Shown: piece after piece, positions 18,458-29,485 of the stretch
Position numbering within the stretch: the stretch's first letter is position 1
Layout of the letters: every line of letters starts with the position of its first letter
From: Xanthobacter agilis
Lineage (GTDB): Bacteria; Pseudomonadota; Alphaproteobacteria; Rhizobiales; Xanthobacteraceae
Assembly: GCF_021730435.1 (NCBI RefSeq)
Contig: NZ_JABWGX010000006.1
Coordinates: forward strand, 159,701-223,700
DNA: 64,000 bases
Direction of reading: 5' to 3'
The notes under the pieces: model-generated
What the model was told of the DNA's origin: nothing
The model's input: the letters and a program-made list of their open reading frames with translations, nothing else
Databases searched by the model: none
Translations under genes and position numbers: made by a program

Positions 18458-19231
18458 ATGACCGATATGGATGCGGATCTGGTCGCGGCCTTCGCCGCCG
18501 AGCTTGCCGACACGGCGCGGACGCTGGCCCGCGCGCACTTCCGCAAGACCACCGCCTTCGAGCGCAAGGCGGACGAGAGTCCGGTGACCATTGCCGACAA
18601 GGCGATCGAGGCGGCGCTGCGCGCGGCGATCACGGCGCGCTTTCCCGGACACGCCATCCTCGGCGAAGAGGCGGGCCTGACCCGCGGCGACGATCATCTG
18701 TGGGTGGTCGATCCCATCGACGGCACCAAGAGCTTCATCACCGGCATGCCCCTGTTCGGGGCCCTCATCGCCTTCGCGCGGAGGGGGGAGCCGCAGGTGG
18801 GGGTCATCGAGGTGCCCGCCCTTGGCGAGCGTTGGGTCGGGGTGCCGGGCCGCACCACCTTCAATGGGGAACCCGCCCGGGTGAGTGGCTGCGGGGCGCT
18901 GGAGGATGCGCGGATCTACACCACATCGCCGGACTTCTTCACTCCGGACGATTGGGCGCTCTATGACGCGCTGAGCCGCAAGGGTGCCATGCGTCGCTTC
19001 GGCGGCGATTGCTATCAATACGGGCTGCTGGCCTCCGGCCATTGCGACCTCGTGGTGGAGACCTCGCTTCAGCCCTATGATTTCATGGCGCTGGTGCCGG
19101 TGGTGGAGAATGCGGGCGGGGTCATGACCGATTGGCAGGGGCGTCCGCTGGGCCTCGGCTCCGATGGAAAGGTGGTGGCGGCGGCGTCGCCCGCGCTGCA
19201 TGCGCAGGCGCTGCGCCATCTCGGCGCCTGA
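18458..19231 (+). CDS. Inositol-monophosphatase-family phosphatase, probably histidinol-phosphatase HisN
   Basis: 257 residues. Mg-dependent IMPase signatures are complete: GEEAG (residues about 70), VVDPIDGTKSFITGMPLFG and, near the C-terminus, VETSLQPYDFMALVPVVENAGG. The DGTKSFITG form is closer to HisN-type histidinol-phosphatases than to SuhB or CysQ, so histidine biosynthesis is the likeliest role. ATG at 18458 follows GAGAGGG at good spacing. Divergent from the dehydrogenase gene. Confidence 0.8.
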   Translation: MTDMDADLVAAFAAELADTARTLARAHFRKTTAFERKADESPVTIADKAIEAALRAAITARFPGHAILGEEAGLTRGDDHLWVVDPIDGTKSFITGMPLFGALIAFARRGEPQVGVIEVPALGERWVGVPGRTTFNGEPARVSGCGALEDARIYTTSPDFFTPDDWALYDALSRKGAMRRFGGDCYQYGLLASGHCDLVVETSLQPYDFMALVPVVENAGGVMTDWQGRPLGLGSDGKVVAAASPALHAQALRHLGA

Positions 19232-19493
19232 AGCAGCCGGCCCCGGTCGGCGCCAGGCGGGTTGCACCCCGGCGCCGCACCCGCCCTGACCCAGGGGCCA
19301 CGTGCCGCCCTCAGGGCCGATTGGCGCAAGCACGCGATGGTGCTCCGGCGCGCGGGCCTCCCGGCGTCCGCTCCCTCGGACCGGCGGGGGCCCTCAAGCG
19401 CTGGCTTGAAACCGGCGCGGACCGCCCTGGTGCGGTACGCTTGGCGTGGTGCGTCTCCGCGATCCCGGCGCGCGCGTCGGTGGGAAAGGCGGG

Positions 19494-20762
19494 TCAGGCC
19501 TGGTTGAGGGCACGCAGGAACTGGCTGACTTCCTTTTGCAGGTTGTCGGCTTCGCCGGCCAGCCGGTTGGCGGAGGACAGCACGCTGCCGGCCACGGCGC
19601 TGGTCTGGTCGATGGCGTCGGCCACGCCGGCGATGTTTCTGGAAATCTCGCCGGTCCCGATGGCGGCCTGCTGGACGTTGTCGGAGATTTCCACCGTTGC
19701 CGTCACCTGCTGCTGGGCGGAATTTGCCACCGCCGCCGCGGTTTCGCTGATGTCGGCGATGGACCGGCTGATGCCGCGGATCGCCGCCACCGTGGAGGAG
19801 GTGGCGCTCTGGATGTCGGCGATCTGCGCCGAGATGTCCTCGGTGGCCTTGGCGGTCTGCCCGGCAAGGGATTTCACCTCGCTCGCCACCACGGCGAAGC
19901 CCTTGCCCGCGTCTCCGGCACGCGCGGCCTCGATGGTGGCATTGAGGGCCAGCAGGTTCGTTTGCTCGGTGATCTCGCGGATCAGCTCCACCACCGAGCC
20001 GATCTTCTCGGCATCCTTGGCCAGGCGATCCACCACGGTGCCGGTGCGATTGGCCTCGTCCACGGCGGCGGCCGCCATGTCCGACGCGGTGGACACCTGC
20101 CGCCCGATCTCGCGGCTGGAAACGGTCATCTCCTCGGTGGCGCCGGCCACGGCCTGCACGTTGGCGGAGGCGTCCTGTGACGCGGAGGCCACCACATTGC
20201 TCCGCTGCTGGGTCTGCTGCGAGGTGGCGAGCATGCTGGCGGCGCTGGTCTGAAGTTCCGTGGCCGCGCCGGTCAGGCTTTTGACGACCCTGGTGATGAC
20301 CGCCTCGAAATCGCGCGCGAGGGTCGCGATCCTGTTGCCGTGGGCGATCTTGGCGTCGGCTTCGGCCCGGTTGGTGGCCTCCAGCCGGGCCGTCTTGATG
20401 AGGCCCTCGCGCAGGATCTCGAAAGAGCGCGCGAGATCGCCGATCTCGTCCTTCCGCGACTGGTAGGGGATCGTGAAATCCGTCTGTCCGCGTTGCAGGG
20501 CGGAGGTGATGTCGACGATCCGCCGCAGGGGCGGGACGATGGTCAGAATCAGGATGCAGACGATGACGCTGCCGATGGCGATGCCCAGCAAGCCGAAGAC
20601 TAATGTCGGCGTGAACGATTCTGGATGGAATTGATACAAATTGACGAGGTGGAGAATGAAAAATGTCCACGCGGCGACGATCGGAGGCAGGAAGCAAAGG
20701 ACAATGCGAAGGCCCAGTCCTCTGGTGAAAATGCCAAGAAGTGTCACAATAGCGTAAAACAC
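19494..20762 (-). CDS. Methyl-accepting chemotaxis protein (membrane, no large sensor domain)
   Basis: 422 residues if started at the GTG at 20762, which has GGCGGGGGA at ideal distance. A longer open frame runs to 20993 but would overlap the divergent regulator's ribosome site and is not membrane-like. Two hydrophobic segments (residues about 2-42 and 52-75) have almost nothing between them, so there is no periplasmic ligand domain. A HAMP region ([17 protein letters not shown]) follows, then a long coiled-coil signalling domain. The hairpin tip is [20 protein letters not shown] with [15 protein letters not shown]. It may sense membrane or cytoplasmic cues. Confidence 0.85.
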   Translation of the reverse strand: MFYAIVTLLGIFTRGLGLRIVLCFLPPIVAAWTFFILHLVNLYQFHPESFTPTLVFGLLGIAIGSVIVCILILTIVPPLRRIVDITSALQRGQTDFTIPYQSRKDEIGDLARSFEILREGLIKTARLEATNRAEADAKIAHGNRIATLARDFEAVITRVVKSLTGAATELQTSAASMLATSQQTQQRSNVVASASQDASANVQAVAGATEEMTVSSREIGRQVSTASDMAAAAVDEANRTGTVVDRLAKDAEKIGSVVELIREITEQTNLLALNATIEAARAGDAGKGFAVVASEVKSLAGQTAKATEDISAQIADIQSATSSTVAAIRGISRSIADISETAAAVANSAQQQVTATVEISDNVQQAAIGTGEISRNIAGVADAIDQTSAVAGSVLSSANRLAGEADNLQKEVSQFLRALNQA

Positions 20763-20991
20763 GATGGCATTCCCCCGCCTCAACGCAGCACAACATGGCT
20801 TGGGCCAGGATCGCGGCACGCACAATGCCGTTCTGTTGGGATGGCCATGATTATTGGGAGGCAAGCACATGGAGCTTGCCGGAAGCTGGGATCGTGCGCC
20901 CGCACCAGCGCCGCCCGCACCTTGACGGCGCCGGGCCTTCGTTTTGGGTTGCCGCGGGCCTGTCTTATGCTTGCGAGGCAAGGGGACGGAC

Positions 20992-22113
20992 ATGGCGGAG
21001 ATTGATCTTCTGGAGGTGATCGAGCAGCTCTACGGGGCGGCGCTCCAGCCGGAGCAGTGGCCGCAGGCGCTGGAACGGATGTCCGGGGCCTTTGGCGCGG
21101 TCGGCACCTCGATGGTGCCGCTTGGGATGGACACCGTCATGCGCTCCCTGGTCTCCCCTGACCTGGTGGATGTTCAGGCGGACTATGAGCGCCTCTGGTG
21201 GCGCCACGACACCCCCGGCCAGCGCATTGTCGCGCGCGGAATGAGGCCCGGAACGACGGGCAGCGACCGGATGGTGATGAACGAGGAGGAAGTCCGACGC
21301 GATCCCTTCTATCGGGAATTTCTGTGGCGCCATGGCATTGGCGAGATCCTGGCCGCTTTGGTCGGCGGCCGTGACGGTCGGCTGGTGTCGGTCGCCGTTC
21401 ACCGTCCGCTTGCACGCGAGCGCTTCCAGCAGGACGAGATCGCCCGCATGGCCCGGCTGAGCGCGCATATCGGGCGGGCTGTTTCCATCACCACCACGCT
21501 GGTGGAAGCCCGCCGCCTCTCCAGCGATCTTGCCGATGCGGTGGACCGCTTGGCCTGGGGCGTGCTGCTGCTCGATGGCGATGGGGCGGTCCGCCATGTG
21601 AATGCGGTCGCGGAGCGCTTGCTCGGGGATGGCCTGACGGTTTCAGCGCGCCGCGCGCGGGCGGCCCATGCGCAGGATGACGCGCGGCTTCAGCGCGCCA
21701 TCGGCGCCGCGCTTCCGGGCTCCGGCGGGATGCCGGCCCGCGGTGTCTTGATCCGCCGGCCCAGCGGCCGACCCGCGCTCTATGCGGAGGCGGTGCCGGT
21801 TCGCCCACGCTGCGAGGCGCTTGAAGTCATCACCTTTGGTGCCGGCGGCGCGATGCTGCTGGTGCGCGACCTCGGCGCGTCCGTGCCGAACCTCACCCAG
21901 CACCTGTGCGATCTGGGTCTCACGCCGGCCGAAGCCCGCCTCGCGGATGCCATCGGGCGGGGCGGTCGGCTGCGCGAGATCGCCGATGCCCAGCGGATTT
22001 CCTACGAGACCGCGCGCAGCCATCTGCGGTCGATCTTCATCAAGCTCGGCATCGGGCGGCAAACCGAGCTGGTGGCCATCCTGAGCCGCCTGGAGGCGGT
22101 GACTTCGCCTTGA
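20992..22113 (+). CDS. LuxR-type HTH transcriptional regulator
   Basis: 373 residues. A C-terminal LuxR-type helix-turn-helix ([21 protein letters not shown], then [20 protein letters not shown]) follows an N-terminal region of about 290 residues that resembles the PAS/GAF-like sensory part found in many alphaproteobacterial LuxR proteins ([22 protein letters not shown] is PAS-like). ATG at 20992 has AGGGGACGG just upstream. Divergent from the chemoreceptor gene, so it may control it; target unknown. Confidence 0.8.
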   Translation: MAEIDLLEVIEQLYGAALQPEQWPQALERMSGAFGAVGTSMVPLGMDTVMRSLVSPDLVDVQADYERLWWRHDTPGQRIVARGMRPGTTGSDRMVMNEEEVRRDPFYREFLWRHGIGEILAALVGGRDGRLVSVAVHRPLARERFQQDEIARMARLSAHIGRAVSITTTLVEARRLSSDLADAVDRLAWGVLLLDGDGAVRHVNAVAERLLGDGLTVSARRARAAHAQDDARLQRAIGAALPGSGGMPARGVLIRRPSGRPALYAEAVPVRPRCEALEVITFGAGGAMLLVRDLGASVPNLTQHLCDLGLTPAEARLADAIGRGGRLREIADAQRISYETARSHLRSIFIKLGIGRQTELVAILSRLEAVTSP

Positions 22114-22147
22114 ATCCGGCGCGCCCGGGAGCGCGCCGGATTCAAGG

Positions 22148-25100
22148 TCAGCGCTCGTCGTCGCGGTCGCGGCCGAAGGAGAGGATGTCCCGTTTGCCGG
22201 CGTGGTTGGCCGGGCCCACGATGCCCTCGTTCTCCATGCGCTCCATGAGGCTCGCGGCCTTGTTGTAGCCCACCTGCAGGCGGCGCTGGATGTAGGAGGT
22301 GGAGGCCTTGCGGTCGCGCAGGACGATGGCCACCGCCTGATCGTAGAGATCGCCGCCGCCCTCGCCCATCTCGCTCTTGTCGAACACCGCGTCGTCGCCG
22401 CCGGACGGGCCGTCGGCCTCTTCGTCCTGTACCACGTCCTCGAGGTATTCCGGTCCGCCCTGGGCCTTCAGGAAGGCAACCACATGCTCCACCTCGTGAT
22501 CGGAGACGAACGGCCCGTGCACGCGGGTGATACGCCCGCCGCCGGCCATGAACAGCATGTCGCCCTGGCCCAGCAGGGTTTCCGCGCCCATTTCGCCGAG
22601 GATGGTGCGGCTGTCGATCTTGGAGGTGACCTGGAACGAGATGCGGGTGGGGAAATTGGCCTTGATGGTGCCGGTAATGACGTCCACCGACGGGCGTTGC
22701 GTCGCCATCACGAGGTGGATGCCGGCGGCGCGGGCCATCTGGGCGAGGCGCTGGATGGCGCCTTCGATCTCCTTGCCGGCCACCATCATCAGGTCGGCCA
22801 TCTCGTCCACGATGATGACGATGTAGGGCAGCGCGGAGAGGTCCATCTGCTGCTCTTCATAGAGCGCTTCGCCGCTTTCCTTGTCGAAGCCGACCTGCAC
22901 CTGGCGGGTGATGACCTCGCCCTTTTCCCGCGCCTCGGCCATCCGGGCGTTGTAGCCGTCGATGTTGCGCACGGCGAGCCGCGCCATCTTGCGATAGCGG
23001 TCCTCCATCTCCTTCACCGCCCACTTCAGGGCGATGATGGCCTTCTTGGGGTCCGTCACCACTGGGGTGAGCAGGTGCGGGATACCCTCGTAGACGGAGA
23101 GTTCCAGCATCTTGGGGTCGATCATGATGAGCCGGCAGGCCTCCGGCGTGTGCCGGTAGAGCAGGCTCAGGATCATGGTGTTGATGGCCACCGACTTGCC
23201 GGAACCGGTGGTGCCCGCCACCAGGAGGTGGGGCATGCGGGCGAGATCGGTGATGACCGGCACGCCGCCGATGGTCTTGCCGAGGCACAGCCCCAGCTTG
23301 GAACGCGCCTCCTCGAACTCCTGGGACGCCAGCAGTTCGCGCAGCCACACCGTGTCGCGGCGGCGGTTGGGCAATTCGATGCCGATCACGTTGCGCCCTT
23401 CCACCACCGCCACGCGGGCCGAGACCGCGCTCATGGACCGGGCGATGTCGGCGGCGAGGGCGATCACGCGGGAGGATTTCACGCCTGGCGCCGGCTCGAA
23501 CTCATAGAGGGTGACGACCGGGCCGGGATTGGCGTCGATCACCTCGCCGCGGATGCCGAAGTCGCGCAGGATCTGCTGGAGCATGGCCGAGCTCTGGTCG
23601 AGGAATTCCTCGGACAGCTCGAAATCGGGCTCCAGCTGGGGCGGTTCACGCAGCAGGTCCAGGGGCGGCAGGTGGTAGGCGAAGGGGTTGTGCGCCACAT
23701 CCGCCGTTGCGCCGGCGGCATCAGCCGCCGGGGCTTCCGGCGGCGTCGGGCGCGTGGGCAGGGCCGCGCACACCGTGTCTGCGACGGTCGCGCCCGTCGC
23801 TTCTTCCGCCGTCGCCTGGGCGGGCGAGCTGCTGTTGATGCTCAGGTGATAGGGTTGCCAGGCGAAATGGGCGCTGATCTGGCTGGCCGCACGGGTGGCG
23901 GCGTCCGCCTCCGCAGCCGGGGCCTCCGGCGCGCGTGGTGCGAGGTCCTGTTCCCGCACCGGTGGCAGGACGAGGCGGCCCACCACGATCATCCGGGTGA
24001 GCGGGCGCAGATGGGCCGGTGCCACATCTTCCGCCGCGGCACGGACCTGCGGCGCCGCCGCTTCCAGGCGGGCCGTGGCATCCTCCAGGGCGGCGGCGGC
24101 AAGCTGCGCCAAGGTGCCGTCCAGCGGCGTGTCGTCCAGGCTCTCGGCGAGACTGTCGGTTAGGGAATGGGTGTCGTCGGCGCCGTCGGTGGTGTCATCG
24201 GTGGCGGTGTACATGGCTATGTCCGTGGCGGATGGTTCGCCCGACGCCATCTCCGCCGACACGACCTCCTCGACCGCCGGGGTCTCCGGCGCGCGCTCCG
24301 GATGCTGGATAAGGGGCGTATCGCCGAGCATCGGGCCGACCTGTCCGGGGATGCCATCCCCGTCGAACGCAGCGGCCGCCGTCGCGGGCGCGTCCTGCGG
24401 CGTCAGCGCATGGCTTTCGCCGATCTCCATCGCTGCCGCGTCAGCTTGCGGCAGGACGGTGCTGGGCGCCACTTCGGCGGCCGCCGTCGCGGCTTCGCAC
24501 CCTTGCGGGAGGGGCGATGTCGCCTCGGCGATCAGGGCGTCTGTTCCGATGGGGGTCGCGCTGGCAAGCCCGGTGTCGTCGGATGCGGGCGCGAAAACGG
24601 GGGCGGACGGCGCCTCGGCTTCGGCCGGCTCCGTGGCGCGCATCGCAGGCAAGCTCTCCGATTCGCAGGCCATCGGGGGGTTCTCCGGCGAGGAGAATGC
24701 CTCCCGGTCGGTGGCGGCCCCGTCCCCGTCGGGGATCGGCGCGGGTGCCCAAGCCACCGGGTCGGTCGGCGCTTCGGCCGCCGGGAGGGGGGTGGCCGGC
24801 GCCAGGATGATGGTCTCATACGCGCAGGGCAGCGGCGCGATGAGCGCCGGCGCCGGGATGGCCGCGACGGTGGGTTCAAGCTGTTCCGTGACGGTCGCCG
24901 ACGGGATGCCGGGGGCTTCGGCACCGGCGTTGGCCGCGCCGTCGAAATCACCGGCCGGGTGTTCGGGCATGGGCGCGTCGTGCCAGGACAGCACGGTTTC
25001 CACGCCGCTCTCGTCCACGCTCCAGCCCTCGGCGGCGGGGGCGTTGTCGTGGATGCTGTCCACGGCGTCCGGCCAGGCGTTCTCGCGCGTCGCGCGCAGG

Positions 25101-25480
25101 GCGGGAAGGTCGGAGAAGGCCTGCTCCAGCGCCGCGATGTCCGCCTTCACGCTCGGCACCGGCAAGGCATCTTCCTGGACGTCCAGCGGCATTTCCAGGA
25201 AGTGCCACGAGGCCCCCGCCGTGCCGTAGCTGGGCAGCGGTTCGGGCTCGGGCTGGGCCTGGGGCTCCTCCGGCGGGCGCAGAAAGTGGTCTGGCGTGCG
25301 GGTGAAGCGAGTGTTCTGGTCGAGGGTGAAGGGCCGCAGCCAGCTGGGCACGAAATCGGCGTTGATCCAGCTGTGCACCGTGGAGCGACCCGGATTTTCG
25401 AGGGTGGCGTACTCCTCATCCTCCGAAACCAGGAGCGAGGGGAAGTTCACCATTCTCGGAGGCTGGTTCGAAGACGACAT
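22148..25480 (-). CDS. FtsK/SpoIIIE-family DNA translocase lacking N-terminal membrane segments
   Basis: 1110 residues. The motor is complete: beta domain with [17 protein letters not shown], Walker [13 protein letters not shown] near 753, [33 protein letters not shown] (Walker B) and [17 protein letters not shown]. It ends with the winged-helix gamma domain ([22 protein letters not shown]) that reads KOPS sites. Residues about 60-600 are a low-complexity Ala/Pro/Glu-rich linker. No hydrophobic transmembrane segments are visible at the N-terminus, unlike canonical FtsK with four. The start at 25480 ([10 protein letters not shown]) is the best in-frame ATG. It could be a second, soluble paralogue. 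Confidence 0.85.
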   Translation of the reverse strand: MSSSNQPPRMVNFPSLLVSEDEEYATLENPGRSTVHSWINADFVPSWLRPFTLDQNTRFTRTPDHFLRPPEEPQAQPEPEPLPSYGTAGASWHFLEMPLDVQEDALPVPSVKADIAALEQAFSDLPALRATRENAWPDAVDSIHDNAPAAEGWSVDESGVETVLSWHDAPMPEHPAGDFDGAANAGAEAPGIPSATVTEQLEPTVAAIPAPALIAPLPCAYETIILAPATPLPAAEAPTDPVAWAPAPIPDGDGAATDREAFSSPENPPMACESESLPAMRATEPAEAEAPSAPVFAPASDDTGLASATPIGTDALIAEATSPLPQGCEAATAAAEVAPSTVLPQADAAAMEIGESHALTPQDAPATAAAAFDGDGIPGQVGPMLGDTPLIQHPERAPETPAVEEVVSAEMASGEPSATDIAMYTATDDTTDGADDTHSLTDSLAESLDDTPLDGTLAQLAAAALEDATARLEAAAPQVRAAAEDVAPAHLRPLTRMIVVGRLVLPPVREQDLAPRAPEAPAAEADAATRAASQISAHFAWQPYHLSINSSSPAQATAEEATGATVADTVCAALPTRPTPPEAPAADAAGATADVAHNPFAYHLPPLDLLREPPQLEPDFELSEEFLDQSSAMLQQILRDFGIRGEVIDANPGPVVTLYEFEPAPGVKSSRVIALAADIARSMSAVSARVAVVEGRNVIGIELPNRRRDTVWLRELLASQEFEEARSKLGLCLGKTIGGVPVITDLARMPHLLVAGTTGSGKSVAINTMILSLLYRHTPEACRLIMIDPKMLELSVYEGIPHLLTPVVTDPKKAIIALKWAVKEMEDRYRKMARLAVRNIDGYNARMAEAREKGEVITRQVQVGFDKESGEALYEEQQMDLSALPYIVIIVDEMADLMMVAGKEIEGAIQRLAQMARAAGIHLVMATQRPSVDVITGTIKANFPTRISFQVTSKIDSRTILGEMGAETLLGQGDMLFMAGGGRITRVHGPFVSDHEVEHVVAFLKAQGGPEYLEDVVQDEEADGPSGGDDAVFDKSEMGEGGGDLYDQAVAIVLRDRKASTSYIQRRLQVGYNKAASLMERMENEGIVGPANHAGKRDILSFGRDRDDER

Positions 25481-25928
25481 CGGTGCAAATCCACAGCAAC
25501 GCAGGACCCTCCAAGGCATAGGCGCGCGACCTTAAAAGGAGGTTTCGTGCGCCGGCTTCCGGCCATCGCGGCGCCTTTCTTTCCTGTGCACGGCGGTGGA
25601 TCATGCGCCGGCGGGGCCGCTGTCCGTGCGCTTTCGGTTCAAGCGATCGGCAAAAGGGGGTACACCGGGAGCCGTTTGCAGCACTCGGCAGCACTCGGCA
25701 GCATCCTGGGGCGCTGGGCCCGGCGCGTTGGGTCTTCTGCGCTTTCATCAGGCTGCGGGCCGCGCGCGGAATAAAGCGTGAATGCCGTCATGAGAGGGTT
25801 TGACGTGCGCCGTGGCGCGCGGAAGACGCTTCAAGGTCCAGCCTGCTCGGTGCCCGAGCAAACCCTGTTCGCGCCGGTTGAGGGGCGGGGCCGTTGATTC
25901 AGCGCCGGCCCGAGGGTTCACGCATCCC
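25481..25928. other. Gene-free interval, 448 bases
   Basis: Divergent promoter space between the FtsK-like gene and the flavoprotein. It contains a short direct repeat (GGCAGCACTC units near 25680-25705) but no convincing gene, RNA or promoter boxes. Confidence 0.5.
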
Positions 25929-27137
25929 ATGGTTTCCACACCCATCGCCATCATCGGCGCCGGCCCGGCCGGCCTCATGGCCGCCGAGGTCCTGTCCGCC
26001 GCCGGCGCCGCCGTTTCGGTGTTCGAGCGCATGCCGTCGCCCGCGCGCAAGTTCCTGATGGCCGGTCGCGGCGGGCTCAACCTGACCCATGGCGAGGCGC
26101 TGCCCCGCTTCCTGTCGCGCTACGGGGCGGCGGCCGGGCGCCTGGAACCGGCCCTTGCCGCCTTCACTCCCGATGATCTGCGCGCCTGGGCGGAGGGGCT
26201 CGGCGAGCCGACCTTCGTCGGCACCAGCGGGCGCGTGTTTCCCCGGAGCTTCAAGGCGAGTCCTCTGCTGCGGGCCTGGCTGCGGTGCCTCGCGGGGCAG
26301 GGGGTGATGCTCCACACCCGCCATCACTGGCAGGGCTGGGACGGGGCGGGGCGGCTGCGCTTCGCCACCCCGGACGGCGATGTCATGGTGGCGCCGGCGG
26401 CGACCCTGCTGGCGCTGGGCGGCGCCTCCTGGCCGCGCCTGGGTGCCGATGGCGGATGGGCCGCCCTACTGCGGGCGCGGGGGGTGGAGGTGCACGATTT
26501 CCGCCCCGCCAACATGGGCGTTAAGATCGCCTGGTCGGAGCTTTTTCGCGCCCGGTTCGCCGGGGTTCCGCTGAAGCGCATCGCTGTCACCTGCGGGTCG
26601 GCGCAGGTCCGTGGCGAGGCGGTGGTGACCGAGACCGGTCTTGAAGGCGGCGCCATTTATGCGGTGTCCGGGCCGGTGCGCGAGGCCCTGGCGGCCGGCG
26701 GCGCCACCCTTCACATCGACCTGCGGCCGGATCTCGACACGACCGCCCTGGCCGCCCGCCTCGCCGCGGCTCCGGCGAAGCTGTCCTTCGCCAATCTGCT
26801 GCGCAAGGCGGCCGGGCTCTCCCCCGCCGCGGCGGGGGTGCTGCGCGAGGCCATGGGCGGCACCCGCCCGGCGGATGCCGGCGCTCTGGCGCGACTCATC
26901 AAGGCGGCGCCGCTTGCGGTGACCGGCACCGGGGACCTCAGTCGCGCCATTTCCAGCGCGGGCGGCATTGCCTGGGACGCGGTCGATGCCGATTTCCAGC
27001 TCCGGCCGGTGCCGGGCGTGTTCGTGGCGGGGGAAATGCTGGACTGGGAGGCGCCGACGGGCGGCTATCTTCTGCAGGCCTGCCTGTCCACCGGGCGCGC
27101 CGCCGCCGGGGGCATCCGCGCGCGCCTCAGCCTGTGA
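25929..27137 (+). CDS. HI0933/YhiN-family flavoprotein (TIGR03862-type)
   Basis: 402 residues. N-terminal FAD-binding Rossmann motif IAIIGAGPAGLMAAEVL, followed by the family's diagnostic KFLMAGRGGLNLTHGE. The C-terminus has GTGDLSRAISSAGGIAWD, PGVFVAGEMLDWEAPTGGY and LLQACLSTGRAAA. Function of the family is not established; members are predicted NAD(P)/FAD-dependent oxidoreductases. The ATG at 25929 is where homology begins. The 3' end overlaps the convergent DUF924 gene by 11 bases. Confidence 0.88.
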   Translation: MVSTPIAIIGAGPAGLMAAEVLSAAGAAVSVFERMPSPARKFLMAGRGGLNLTHGEALPRFLSRYGAAAGRLEPALAAFTPDDLRAWAEGLGEPTFVGTSGRVFPRSFKASPLLRAWLRCLAGQGVMLHTRHHWQGWDGAGRLRFATPDGDVMVAPAATLLALGGASWPRLGADGGWAALLRARGVEVHDFRPANMGVKIAWSELFRARFAGVPLKRIAVTCGSAQVRGEAVVTETGLEGGAIYAVSGPVREALAAGGATLHIDLRPDLDTTALAARLAAAPAKLSFANLLRKAAGLSPAAAGVLREAMGGTRPADAGALARLIKAAPLAVTGTGDLSRAISSAGGIAWDAVDADFQLRPVPGVFVAGEMLDWEAPTGGYLLQACLSTGRAAAGGIRARLSL

Positions 27138-27687
27138 AGCCGCCGGCGTCGAGATAGGCCTGCTCGTCCGCCGTCATGGCCCGACCCAGAATCGGGTTGC
27201 GGTGGGGGAAGCGCCCGAAGCGGGCGATGGCCTCCTGATGGATGAGGGCATAGGCGAGCCCGTCCGCGTCCCCCGCCGCCCGATAGAGGTCCACGCAACG
27301 CGCCTGGCAGGCGGAATCTTCCGCGTGCATGAAGGGCAGATAGAAGAACCCGCGCAGGCTGGGCGCCGCATTCAGCGCCGGATCGGCATCGAAGCCGCGG
27401 GCGATGGCGCGCGCCGCGACGGCCCGCGCGGCGTCGTCGGTGGCGAAGGCGCGGGCGGTGCCCCGAAACACGTTGCGCGGCACCTGATCCAGCAGAATCA
27501 GCAGCGCCGCGGCACCGCTCGCTTCTGCCGCCCATCCATCGAGGTGGCCGGCGGCGGCTTCCCCATGGGTGGGCAGCAGGCGGGTCCGCACCTGCGCATC
27601 GAAGTCCGGTCCGCCGCCGAACCAGCGCGCCCGCCCCGCCTGCCGCCACCAGGAGAGCACGGCGTCGGGGGTGTCACTGGCGGTCAT
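27127..27687 (-). CDS. DUF924 family protein
   Basis: 186 residues, the typical size. Family hallmarks: VLSWWRQAGRARWFGG at the start, LILLDQVPRNVFRGTARAFA in the middle, FFYLPFMHAED, and FGRFPHRNPILGRAMTADE at the end. DUF924 proteins are all-helical TPR-like folds with no assigned reaction. Its ATG overlaps the stop of the upstream CobW gene by 4 bases (ATGA), so the two are translationally coupled. Confidence 0.9.
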   Translation of the reverse strand: MTASDTPDAVLSWWRQAGRARWFGGGPDFDAQVRTRLLPTHGEAAAGHLDGWAAEASGAAALLILLDQVPRNVFRGTARAFATDDAARAVAARAIARGFDADPALNAAPSLRGFFYLPFMHAEDSACQARCVDLYRAAGDADGLAYALIHQEAIARFGRFPHRNPILGRAMTADEQAYLDAGGFTG

Positions 27688-28826
27688 CGGGCCAGCCCCG
27701 GCGGGGCCAGCGGATTGTCGGTGAGGGCGGCGCGATCGGGCGCGTCTACCTCGGGTACGCCGAGGAAGGCGTTGAACAGGCGCTCGATCACTTTGGGATC
27801 GAGATCGCGCACGATCATCACGAGGCGGGTGCGGTGGTCGTCGTCGGGCCAGGCAGGAAGGCGTACGGGAGGATGCAGCACATGCTGCACCCCGTGCAGG
27901 ACCACCGGGGTGGTCTCGTCCTCCTTCAGCTTCACAATGCCCTTCAGCCGCAGCACGTTGGCGCCATGGGTGGCGCGCAGCAGCTCCAGGAACAGGTCCA
28001 GGGTGGCGGCGGGAATGGCGGCATCGGTGGCGAGGGTGAAGGCGCGGATGCGGCTGTCGTGGTGGTTGGGCTCAACCTCATCCGTTCCGGTTGCGGCCGC
28101 CGCGACCGCTTCGGCGGCGAGCCAGCGGGCGACATCGGGGATCTTGGCGGAGGGGTCGTAGAGCCCGGCATTGAGCAGGGTCGCGGCGGATGCGTCCGCC
28201 ACGTCGAGCAGCACCGCGCCGGGTGCGAGGCGTTTCAGGCGCGCCTTCAGGGCGTCGAGGGCCTGCGCGTCCTCGGCGGTGGCGAGAAGATCGGTCTTGG
28301 TGAGCACGAGGCGGTCGGCCATGGCCGCCTGCTTCACCGCCTCCTCCTGGGCGTCGAGGGTCGCGGCGGCATTCACCGCATCGACGACGCACACCAGCCC
28401 GTCCAGGCGATAGCGCATCGCAAGATAGGGGTGCGTCATGAGGGTGTGGAGCACGGGCGCCGGATCCGCCAGACCCGTGGTCTCGATGATGACCCGGCTG
28501 AAGGGGGGCAGGCGATCATTGTCGCGGCCGCGCAGCAGGTCCTCCAGCGCCGCTACCAGATCCCCGCGCACGGTGCAACACAGGCAGCCGGAGGACAGCA
28601 TGACGATGCCCTCCTCCACCGGCCGGACGAACAAATGGTCGAGGCCGATCTCGCCGAATTCGTTGATGAGCACGGCGGTATCCGCCAGCGCCGGATCGGC
28701 CAGCAGCCGATTGAGCAGGGTGGTCTTGCCCGCGCCCAGGAAGCCGGTGAGCACGGTGACGGGGATCGGCGGCGGCGGGCCGCGGCGGGGCGGGGCGGGA
28801 CTGTCTTCGGAAGCGGGAACTGGCAT
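27684..28826 (-). CDS. CobW/COG0523-family G3E GTPase (metal chaperone)
   Basis: 380 residues. G1 GFLGAGKTTLLN near residue 28, the metal-binding CxCC motif in GCLCCTVRGDL, Walker B/G3 ETTGLADP, G4 TKTDLL, and a CobW C-terminal domain (LRLKGIVKLKEDETTPVVLHGVQHV). Such proteins use GTP hydrolysis to deliver Zn or another metal to client proteins. The partner is not evident. No long His-rich tract, only a short HH. Confidence 0.9.
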   Translation of the reverse strand: MPVPASEDSPAPPRRGPPPPIPVTVLTGFLGAGKTTLLNRLLADPALADTAVLINEFGEIGLDHLFVRPVEEGIVMLSSGCLCCTVRGDLVAALEDLLRGRDNDRLPPFSRVIIETTGLADPAPVLHTLMTHPYLAMRYRLDGLVCVVDAVNAAATLDAQEEAVKQAAMADRLVLTKTDLLATAEDAQALDALKARLKRLAPGAVLLDVADASAATLLNAGLYDPSAKIPDVARWLAAEAVAAAATGTDEVEPNHHDSRIRAFTLATDAAIPAATLDLFLELLRATHGANVLRLKGIVKLKEDETTPVVLHGVQHVLHPPVRLPAWPDDDHRTRLVMIVRDLDPKVIERLFNAFLGVPEVDAPDRAALTDNPLAPPGLAR

Positions 28827-29485
28827 GCAGGGAAACTAGCCCATCCCGGTGGTCCGCGCATCCCTCGGTGACGCTGGGCGAGACGGTCCGGGCAGGGGAT
28901 GCCGGAGGCAGCAGGCGCCGTGCGAGGAGGCCAAGCGCTTGCGCGACCCCCTTTTGGCTCCCCCCTTGGCCCCCTTGGTCCCTTTTGGCCTCTTTGGCCC
29001 TGGCCCCGTGGCCCTGCTCCTATCTCCCGTGGCGTGCTACCCCTCCGGGTTCGGCTCTCGCCCATGCCTCATGCGCGCCGCCCGCTTCGTGGGCGTATCG
29101 TCTGACGATTACGCGCGGGGCGTCCGGGGCGCCCTCGGTGAGGCTTGACGCGGCAAGGGTGGGTAGAGCGGTGCCGTGGGCGTGATCGGAGACGGTCGAG
29201 CGGGTCCCCCCGGCGCGCTCTGCCTCGTCAGAGCATTTTCAAGCGCAGCGGATTCCGGTCCACATGAAGAACGTGCGTGAATGCAAGAACCGAGAGCAGA
29301 CGGCGGGGGCCGGTGCGAACGGAAAACACTCTGGTCGCCGGTTGGGCAGGATCAGCCCCAGCAAAGGCGCCAGCAAGCCCAGGCCGGAAGGCATGAGGCC
29401 GCTTCGCGCGCAACAGCCCGCCGACAGCGTCGTCGCAGACCCGGCACCCGGCTCGCAAGGGGCGGCAGCATGCCGCCCCGGTCGG
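28827..29485. other. Gene-free interval, 659 bases
   Basis: Contains a low-complexity pyrimidine/G stretch around 28955-29020 (repeated TTGGCCCC-like words), a Rhizobiales-type intergenic repeat at 29230-29297, and a 9-bp-arm palindrome GGGGCGGCA/TGCCGCCCC at 29459-29479 just beyond the dacA stop that may act as its 3' stem-loop. The open frames here show no family features or ribosome sites. Confidence 0.5.
29230..29297. repeat. Intergenic repeat resembling a common Rhizobiales element
   Basis: The run starting GAGCATTTTCAAGCG, continuing with GGATTCCGGTCCAC and GTGAAT, and ending CGAGAGCA matches, from memory, the widespread Rhizobiales intergenic repeat of form AGCATTTTCAAGCGAAGTGG...CGCGTGAAGAA...AGAGC. 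It lies outside genes. Assignment rests on recollection of the consensus and needs a genome-wide comparison. Confidence 0.45.

Noticed and set aside
20763..20993. Longer N-terminus for the chemoreceptor
   Set aside because: Would overlap the ribosome site and start of the divergent regulator; a GTG with a strong ribosome site explains the shorter protein.
23895..25229. 444-codon plus-strand open frame rich in Ala/Ser/Gly
   Set aside because: Antisense to the low-complexity linker of the FtsK-like gene; no ribosome site.
28849..29148. Plus-strand open frames over the low-complexity region
   Set aside because: Composition is driven by TTGGCCCC-like repeats; no ribosome site or homology features.
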